From: Balanoglossus misakiensis
Lineage: Eukaryota; Hemichordata
DNA: 64,000 nt
Direction: 5' to 3'
Assembly (NCBI GenBank): GCA_040954595.2
Contig: CM082581.2
Location: 10,850,001 to 10,914,000 of the forward strand
In this document: positions 56,270 to 64,000 of the stretch, piece after piece
Position numbering within the stretch: position 1 is the stretch's first letter
Layout: every line of letters begins with the position of its first letter
Made by a program: the position numbers and the translations under genes
Notes under the pieces: generated by a model
Seen by the model: only the letters and a program-made list of their open reading frames with translations
Database searches by the model: none
Told to the model about the DNA's origin: nothing

Positions 56270-59063
56270 TTAATTTTTCAGCATGAGAAAGTCCTTCAGC
56301 AGCACCGGAAGCGGCAGGTTCTTCACGTACCTCAGGCGCCGCTTCCCGAGACATTCCCGAATTTGGCACCGGCAGAGGTGCTGGAGGGAGCGCGGATTCG
56401 TCGAGAGGTGCTTGATCCACTCGTACTTCCGTTTCATTGCGTTGAATTCAGCCGTCCGGCCTTGGTTCCGCAGCAAGGTGTAAATCGGCAGCATTTCAGG
56501 GGGCGTTATTCTCTTACTGGCCCGTACTATGGCCTTCAGTACTGTAATGTTTTCTTGGACCGTGAACACCTCGTCCTGCAGCATTGTCCTCTTGGCGTCG
56601 GGGCGCAGCTGCGTGTCAAAGTTAGCACCGTAACTGATCAGTAAAGCAGCGACCTTCGGGCGGCGACGGGGTAGCCACGAATTCTTCAAACTCTGGAGCG
56701 CTTGTTCGTCATCAGACCGAGCGTTGTGGTTCATGAGAAGTCCGTGGCGATGGAGGTACCTCGAGTGGGGCTCATCGACTGCGTTGAATGCCACAAACTG
56801 TAAAGGGGACAGACCTTGTAGAAGAAAAAACAACAAGCAGGACAAGGCTTAATACTGCAACACTGCACAGATTTGTTTCATAATAAATACTTCTCTGCTT
56901 CCTGGGAAGATAGTGACTTTTCAGTCATCTGAGTACATACATACATTACAAGGCATTGAAAAGTTCACATTTCAAGTTACAGAACATACCTTCTGAAAGA
57001 GTTCGCAGACATTCTGGTACAAGACCATCCTTTATTGAGTCAAGCGACGCCCTGGTGGTGGGCAAATCAACGTCGACGTTGTACCCCTCGGCTATTATCA
57101 TCTCAACCAGTTCGAGGTCATCGTCGCTCGAATGACACACTGCGTAGTGCAGGGGCGAGAAACCACGGTCGTTGAAGTGGTTGACATCCGAGCCGTGTCG
57201 CAGCAGCTCCCGAACAGCTCCCCTCAAGTTGTGCAGGACACATTCGTGAAGAGGGGTGCTCTCTATGTGGGAGAGAGTAGAGACAGTCAAAGTCAGGGTT
57301 GGCGAGAACAAGCATGATGAGCAAGAATTCTACTAGACAGTGGTGCAAACAAAGCCGAGAGCATCGTGCAAATCATTTTAGACAACAGACTGACACGTAT
57401 ACAGACAGTGCTCAGTCAAAAAGAACCCAGGTCTACAAGGATACAGTTTGCAGGAACTAATAAGACCCTTTGTAAAATCTTCAGCAATGATTAAGTGATA
57501 TTATGTAATTGGAGAAAAAGGCAGTTTTTGCATACCAGTGTACTTTACTGGCAGTGAGAGTATATCTCTGCCAATGGCATTTTTGAGCTGCACCAAGACG
57601 GAGTCTTCGTGGCCGTAATGACTGGCGATGAACAGACTGGTTCTTCCCATTTCGTCCTGGCAGTTGTAGTCGCCACCGTTCAGGATCAGTTCCCGGATGC
57701 AGCCGCTGTGGTTGTTCTTGGCAGCCAGGTGCAGGGGGGTGCTTCCTGCAGTCAGTGGCACCACTGAAGAGAATAAACATAGTCACAGTTAATGGAGCTT
57801 TAAAGACACCTGCCCATTCCATTCAACCGAGTATTAAAAAACCACAGGGCACAGAGACCATTGCACTTACCTGTCTTTCCTATTTCTTTCATGGGAACAT
57901 TGGGGCTGGCACCGGAGTCCAGCAGTAGCTTCAGACACTTCGTGTGACCGTTCTCAGATGCCCAGTGGGCGGCAGTCACTTCAAAACGGTCCCGCAAGTT
58001 GGGATTTGCTGTTGGAAGGGAGAACACAGCAAAAGCACTGATGAGCGACAGAGTGAGGATGATGTGGGAGTAGGCCCTCCCCCACACACTGGCACAGGTG
58101 GTAACCATTTTGTTTCAGGCCAGTAACATATTTGATTTCTCTATTTCGGTATCTAATGTTTGTGAATTGAACAATATATGTACCTGCAAAAGCATATATT
58201 CAACACATCCCATTCACACCTTCATGCTTACATGGATGGTCAACACTGGGGGTGCATGTAGCATGGAGGTAGCAACAGCAGCTTGTTGGGGATATTAGTA
58301 AACACATATGCTGAGTTGGTTTCAGGAATACTGCATCACCGGGGTTGGTGATGAAAAATACGACATTTAAAGAGTGCCCTCAATTGATTTACGTCCCCCA
58401 TTATTAGCCACACACTTTACAAATTACACGATATATCATGTACATGTATATACGAATTGATGATTTACACAGTCAAAGTGAACAACTGACAAAGTGTGCT
58501 TTAAAGGATACACTGGGCAGAACACGGTGAATTGGTAAAAGTAGTGGTACTTTCAATGTGAAATTTGGCGAGATACAAGGACATTGACATTGTACGTGTC
58601 ATCTGAACCTGAAAACCTAATACGGAAGTGAAGGTTGGTACATGGCCTTGTTTGTTCGTCAGACGTATATTGGTCAGGGCCTCAAAATACATCTCGCAGA
58701 TAATCCAGAGGCGAAATAGAGCAGGCACGACCGGATCCCAGTGAGAACTAAAACTCCGTGACACACACGAGTTCACTACTTACCCCCTTTATCGAGGAGA
58801 ACCTTCACAACATCGTCGAAACCCAAATTGGCAGCGTGCATGAGCGGGCTCATGTAGTTTTCAGACGCGTAAAACAGCGCTTTTGTATACGATGTAGCGT
58901 CAACCAAGGCCCCTTTCTCAAGTAACGTTCTAACGGCCTGGACATTTCCCTTCTTGGTCTCTTCCACGAGTTCCTTGTCCAGTAACACTTGCGGATTTTC
59001 TGGAGAGATTGTGTATTTTGAATATCTCCTACTGGTTACGGGACAGACGTCTCGATGCGCCAT
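56270..59063 (-). CDS. Ankyrin repeat and SOCS box (ASB) protein
   Basis: Five exons (58784-59063, 57871-58008, 57536-57763, 56990-57262, 56270-56814), in phase, give 487 aa. At least six ankyrin repeats are visible: [67 protein letters not shown] and GFSPLHYAVCHSS. The last 40 residues form a SOCS box: the Elongin B/C-binding part SLQHLCRCQIRECL, then the Cullin-5 part LPLPVLLKDFL. ASB proteins are substrate receptors of CUL5-RBX2-Elongin B/C ubiquitin ligases. Between repeats and SOCS box lies a long helical stretch of about 130 residues (VAALLISYGANFDTQL and after). The ATG at 59063 begins MAHRDVCPV; the frame is open further upstream without ATG. The terminal exons are GC-richer than the surroundings. 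Which ASB subfamily this is cannot be told from sequence memory. The target is unknown. Confidence 0.93.
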
Positions 59064-59637
59064 GTTGGAACCTACCTCGGGGAAACCCTCTCGCAAGGCA
59101 TCATGGTTAAAAACACACTGACGTCACTGACCAGGGCCTTGGCATTTACGGAAGTAAACAAACTAAGCTTTCATGCAAAGAGAATAACATGATACTGCGC
59201 TGTAGTTACCGTATTGTTATGATAACGGCAACCTTGACCCCCTTCGCATGTAACCACGGTCCCACCGTGATGTAACTTTGCTTTTATCATAAGATCCGGC
59301 ATTTTTTTCAGAAGAAAATCAAGGAAATGTGTTCCCCTTTTCGCCCGGAACGTCCTAAAAAGTGATCACACAATAACGGATATGTTCGACATAAGTTTCA
59401 TCTTTAGCTTGATGTGATTTTTTTTGTCGTTATGAATATCTTCATTATTTACGAAGGAGCTCAACTCATGAAAATTAATGTCAACTTTATATTTTGAAAA
59501 TGTGGTATTCTCGATTGCCAAGCAATAGTGCCACCAACGGCAGTTATCACGTTTAATACTGTACATGTACCCACTGGTCTGGTCACTGTCGTTCAGTATC
59601 TTTCTGTCTGTAAAACGCTCCAGTATCAGTATGTATA

Positions 59638-59805
59638 GATGGATGAATGGGCGGGTCACCAGGGTGGTTGGGTCGGGTGGGTGGAGTAGTGACCGTGGTT
59701 TGTGGATGGATGGGAGGATCCCTCCAGTATGGATAGATGGATAGATTGGTGGGTGGGTCTGTGGTTGGGTGGATGGGTGGGATGTAAAGGATAGGCTGTT
59801 GGTTG

Positions 59806-59843
<38 letters not shown>

Positions 59844-59873
59844 TAGATATATATAGATAGATAGAATACAATG
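59638..59873. repeat. Compound simple repeat (GGAT/GGGT, GACA, GATA)
   Basis: A degenerate G/T-rich GGATGG and GGGTGG tract (59638-59805) runs into about nine GACA units (59806-59842) and then GATA/TATA units to 59873. It inflates a 211-codon spurious frame on the minus strand. Confidence 0.85.
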
Positions 59874-60681
59874 TCTGTTTCATCTGCCAATAAACCCTGG
59901 GGCAAGACCATGCTCTCCTTATTTGTTTTGTGCGTTTTTATTGACCACCATTCAGGCATCGATCTCTGAGTTATTGAACAGAAATGGGAACATATCGACA
60001 AAGTAATGATATTGTTTTCCTCTTGACGGAAATGTCGAACTACTTCCTTGGCTCTTAGACTTGCCAGATGTGAATGATCGATCAGCCGAAACGATTGCTC
60101 AGGCGCTTGGGTCCCTATTGTAATAGTTGGAGTTTTTCTTCTTTCTTCTTGAGTCGTTTTTTTTGTTCACCTCGATCTCAGAAACCACTGCAGCTGCGCT
60201 TCTGAAACTTGGCACGGTGGGGAACACTGGCAGAAAACAGTTATACATACAGAACGTTTTCAATATTCGAATAATCGGGAATTGCTTTTCTTAACCGAGT
60301 GAAACAAACAAACAAACAAGATTGGATAACAAAACAGTCTACACACCAATGTTCCCCTTTAATGCTCTCATTTTATTTGTCCTTCGCCTTGTCGATCCGT
60401 CTACAGTTCCAATGAACGACCACCAACTGTGGACCACGATGTTCATCTTCTTTGGACCGAAGAACCGTCTCTTTTATATTCCACGTGAAGTTCTCCACCT
60501 AGCGGGTAGAAAGAGCTTTATTCGCTTGAGAGTAAAGGGGTCAAGCTGAGAAGTCTCGTTATTTCCTTAGGGTCGACTAGTATAGTGTGCAAAAGATTTA
60601 TTCGACACGCATCGGCTGATAACAATCGCTGTGTAAGTCGTGACTATTTCACTGTTTGTTTGTCTCGTTTTGTCTTGTCGT

Positions 60682-60727
60682 ATCTGTCTGTCTGTCTGAA
60701 CGTCTGCCATTTTACCTGATTTTCTGC

Positions 60728-60759
<32 letters not shown>

Positions 60760-60763
60760 CTGT
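60682..60763. repeat. (TCTG)n microsatellite
   Basis: Two blocks of TCTG units (60682-60698 and 60726-60763), the complement of the CAGA-type repeats at 59806. One unit in the second block is mutated to TCCG. Confidence 0.85.
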
Positions 60764-63700
60764 TATGGTTTAATTATCCCTCTCCCCAGGGCAAATTTTG
60801 ACTGTTCAGAGTGCATCTTCCCGGAAAGGTAATGATGTTACCTATTGCCTTGGTTGCCAAGCAACGGAGTGCTGCAGACTAGCGGAACACAGTGGAAAAC
60901 ACATTTTTAGAAATATCACTCGGAGCCTTAGAGTTTTTGTTGAGCTTATTTTGCCGACATAAACGTGACACTTTGACCCGTTGTTTCAAATTTGCCCACA
61001 CTGTATGACATGTTTTATATGTTTCATAGGTAGTTCAAGGTTGGTCATGGCAGACCTAGAAATGAATTCTGACCTTTTATTGTTGTTTTTTACATGCATA
61101 CACCGCGGTTATTGATGATACGGGAACCACAGGTACATGAGAATAGCAATATCGCTTTATCAACTGTAACCGTGGTGAAATAATAAACTTTTTCATTGAG
61201 ACGTTTCGCTCATATTGGTCTCCAGCGTGAGACAAAACCAAGCTACCTCTGAGAGTAGGCGTGGTAAGGTAATTTGCATCGCGCTCGCTCCTTAAAACAT
61301 CATTTCCGAGCGGCACTTTGTTGCAGTTTCATGGGAAGTATCGCGTAATCACTTCAAAGACGGTTACATGGACCCCAATCACAATCCCTTCCTGGTCATC
61401 CGATATGTTATATAACTAACCCTTTCCGAGTAGGGGATGTATTTTAGACCCGCAGGTATGGGAAAAGTATTAAATTTCATTAAAATCCTCGAATCCGATA
61501 AAAAAAGTTCCCACAATGCGCGGTATAGAATGGCTAAGCGATGATATCAAGTTCCCAGTACCTACAGTTTGTACTAATTAAATAGTTAATATCACTGTTG
61601 TGGATGTCGTTTATCCTTTTAGATACAAAGCTGTCAGATTATTAATGATAATTTGGAAATACACGTTAGACCTAAAATGCCAAAAGTTTTGCAGTTTTTA
61701 TATTGCCTAACACAGTGTAAATGCCTGATATGTAGGTCACATCTGGATGACAATATTAAATGTTTCCTGATCCCAATCATTAATTATTAATACACCAAGC
61801 TTAAAATTTGTAAGAACGTAAGACGAGAGATTATAAGATATAGGTAACACTTATTAATTGTTAAAGAGGAAAGTGTTCTCTTGTGTAAGTTTGATTTAAA
61901 AAAATGTTTCTAGTAAGTAGGCCTGCATACCCCGGTAGAAGGATTTGGTGACAGGCGTGGTGTATCAATAATATATTTTTTCAGTTTCTTGCACCAGGCG
62001 TCAACACACTCCATTGTTCGACATGCCGAATTCAGTGGAGCGGTTCGAAGCAGGAAGTCAGTGATAAGCTCCTTTCCGATTCCTCTTCATTTTGAATAAA
62101 TTATTCCCTTTCTTTCGCTTTGGAGCCACATACTGTATAATGCGCAAGATTTGCAGAAACTTTTGGCAACGTGGTTTACAGATCCCTGGCGCTGATCGTG
62201 CGATGTGCAATATTTAATGCGCATACAGATATAGCAACCAACACACCGGATGATATACATCGCACAGTGTATATAGCAGGCGATTCCCTAAACTGGTGGC
62301 GACTTGGTGAGACGATGATAAACGTCCATCCGTCCATCAATCCATTCATCCACCCCTCCCCTCCCTCTCTCCGATCATTTGACCGTCACAACTTGGTACA
62401 GATACCGGAATGTACCGATTTCACTCTCCAATTCTCTCTCTCTCAGTAAATCGAACGTCGGTGTTCAAAGCCGCCTTCAGGCAGCAAGATTGCCGCGGCT
62501 TACCACGCACGATTGATCAATTCGGAAGAAAATCGTGCAAGCTTTTAATTAACTAGTTAAACTGTGAAAATGCAGAAGCTGTGATAAGCACGAGTCGAGT
62601 ACGTGTTGTACATCACTTTGCGACAAACAAGGAAATGTTCTGATTTAAGGTGAATCGAGGAAAACAAGTGTATTTATTGCGTAGTCTTGTTTAAATTTTT
62701 CGACCACTGCTAGGCCAAATATTATTGCTGTTTTATGTGCACGCTCAATGACTAGGCCTACCATGCCTACACGTCGGTATTTAAGGGATCGACTGCGGCA
62801 GGGAACACAGTCAAGATAACCTTCTCATCAAAGACACATTACAAAATGCCACGCCAAAACCTATTAGTGTAAAGCTGGGTCGCGTTATTTTCAAAAGTAA
62901 AAAACAAAACAAAAAACAATCCACTAATGTACCGCCACAAAATAAATCTAATGCAGCGTTTATACAAAACATTCGCGATGATATTGTATTAATAACTGCA
63001 TTCTATTTTTCATTCGATGCCATTAATTTTTGGGAATTTTAAAGATTGTAGTGGCTAATTTCTTTAAAGTCTCAGTGGAACCTGGACAATGAGATTGTTT
63101 GTGACGCACTCCCTTTTGTGTATTTATTCACTTCTATTATTGCATTAGTAGCTTCCAGCTGATGTAAAGAAGTTGTTGCCACTTTCGCGTTTTTAAAATG
63201 GATATTCAATTATCTCGATAGCCTGCCGACACAGAAACGAATATATCGGTCGCGCTTGAATACCGTTCTCATGCCACAGCTTTGTGTTAATGTATCACGC
63301 AATGGTACTACCCCACTGCATTTTTTTCAATCGATACTGCGTGTGATTTGTAAATTACAGTGGTTTTAGTGATTCTTTCTTCTGATTCACCGGTTTCTTG
63401 TACAATCACACGCCCGGCCGTCCACCTATTTAATGGACTGTGAAAAGGGATTGGGTGGTTTCATACTTAAAGTCTATTTTTAACTCGAGCACCGAACTTG
63501 AATTAGTTAACAGATGATGCCTTCACGAATAGACGCGAACTTTGGTTCTAAGAACTCTATGACTGAGACGATGCATAATCGGCAAAGGCTTTCAATTTCG
63601 CAAGCCTTCGTGGGCAGGAACCCGCGTTCTTTAACTTCACTTGGCGACATTTAATCTCTACTTTGAAATATATGACGATTCGAGTGAAAGTAACATTGTG

Positions 63701-64000
63701 ATTGCTGTCTCTAAAATGTCGATTTCACCGACGTATGCCCACGACTAATACTCGGACGACTTTCACGGGAAGACGTTTCCTAAACATCCCGCGCAAAGCC
63801 CCCTGGCTAGCTTTAGTTAGCGGACGTAATCCAACATTATAAACAGGATTATTGGGAAATATCGCCGCTTTATGATAATCCCTTCTTAGCGTTAATCACC
63901 CTCAGTGCCGGCACGTTGTACATGTCAACCTGACAAGATGGTGACCGCCCCTATCGGCTCGTTTCCCGTGAGTCTTTGCAGACATAGTCGCTGTTTGCTG

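Larger units (their letters stand above)
59064..64000. other. Intergenic, no gene seen
   Basis: Upstream of the ASB gene, to the window end. Open frames are short and simple-repeat driven (59366-60001 minus) or without similarity (60322-60549, 62171-62449 plus). No tRNA, rRNA or transposase signature was recognised. An octamer ATTTGCAT occurs at 61272-61279. Confidence 0.5.

Noticed and set aside
59366-60001. 211-codon minus-strand frame
   Set aside because: Driven by GACA/GGAT simple repeats (Leu-Ser-Val-Cys and Pro-His-Pro runs).
60322-60549. 75-codon plus-strand frame with an ordinary amino-acid mix
   Set aside because: No recognised family, no splice context; kept only as unexplained intergenic sequence.

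Overview
This is an intron-rich, AT-rich animal genomic window. No bacterial, plasmid, phage or CRISPR structure is present. Eight protein-coding genes can be built exon by exon with GT-AG (once GC-AG) junctions and matching phases. RAB24, a single TNKS2-like tankyrase, an ASB gene, GINS4, THG1 and a microseminoprotein-like gene, together with compact introns, suggest an invertebrate deuterostome (hemichordate, cephalochordate or echinoderm grade). The species cannot be fixed from sequence alone.

Layout: (1) 1.1-1.7 kb, + strand, small heat-shock protein with an upstream heat-shock element. (2) 3.0-4.35 kb, - strand, ERI1-like DEDDh 3'-5' exonuclease. (3) 7.0-14.9 kb, - strand, complete 21-exon tankyrase (1187 aa). 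(4) 15.3-17.1 kb, + strand, GINS4/Sld5, head to head with tankyrase across 342 bp that hold an E2F-type site. (5) 17.1-38.5 kb, a gene desert with simple repeats, a 56-bp perfect palindrome and several octamer motifs. (6) 38.55-41.32 kb, a 2.8-kb fold-back transposon with roughly 1-kb inverted arms and a 9-bp target duplication, carrying a younger 375-bp MITE in one arm. (7) 42.4-43.4 kb, + strand, intronless glycogen-targeting PP1 subunit (PPP1R3 type). (8) 47.5-48.4 kb, - strand, a three-exon secreted beta-microseminoprotein-like gene that sits in separate exons and is easy to miss. (9) 49.9-52.2 kb, - strand, RAB24, with a decayed partial copy of exon 3 in its intron 3. (10) 52.8-54.4 kb, + strand, THG1 tRNA-His guanylyltransferase, head to head with RAB24. 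(11) 56.3-59.06 kb, - strand, ankyrin-repeat/SOCS-box (ASB) protein. (12) 59.1-64 kb, no gene seen, simple repeats.

The genes are ordinary single-copy animal genes and do not form one pathway. Functional links are local: two head-to-head pairs (TNKS/GINS4 and RAB24/THG1) may share promoters. The accessory interest lies in mobile DNA: the fold-back element with its nested MITE, a small TTAA-flanked MITE family (three copies, two in introns), and the perfect hairpin at 36.5 kb. No wholly new biological system was identified.
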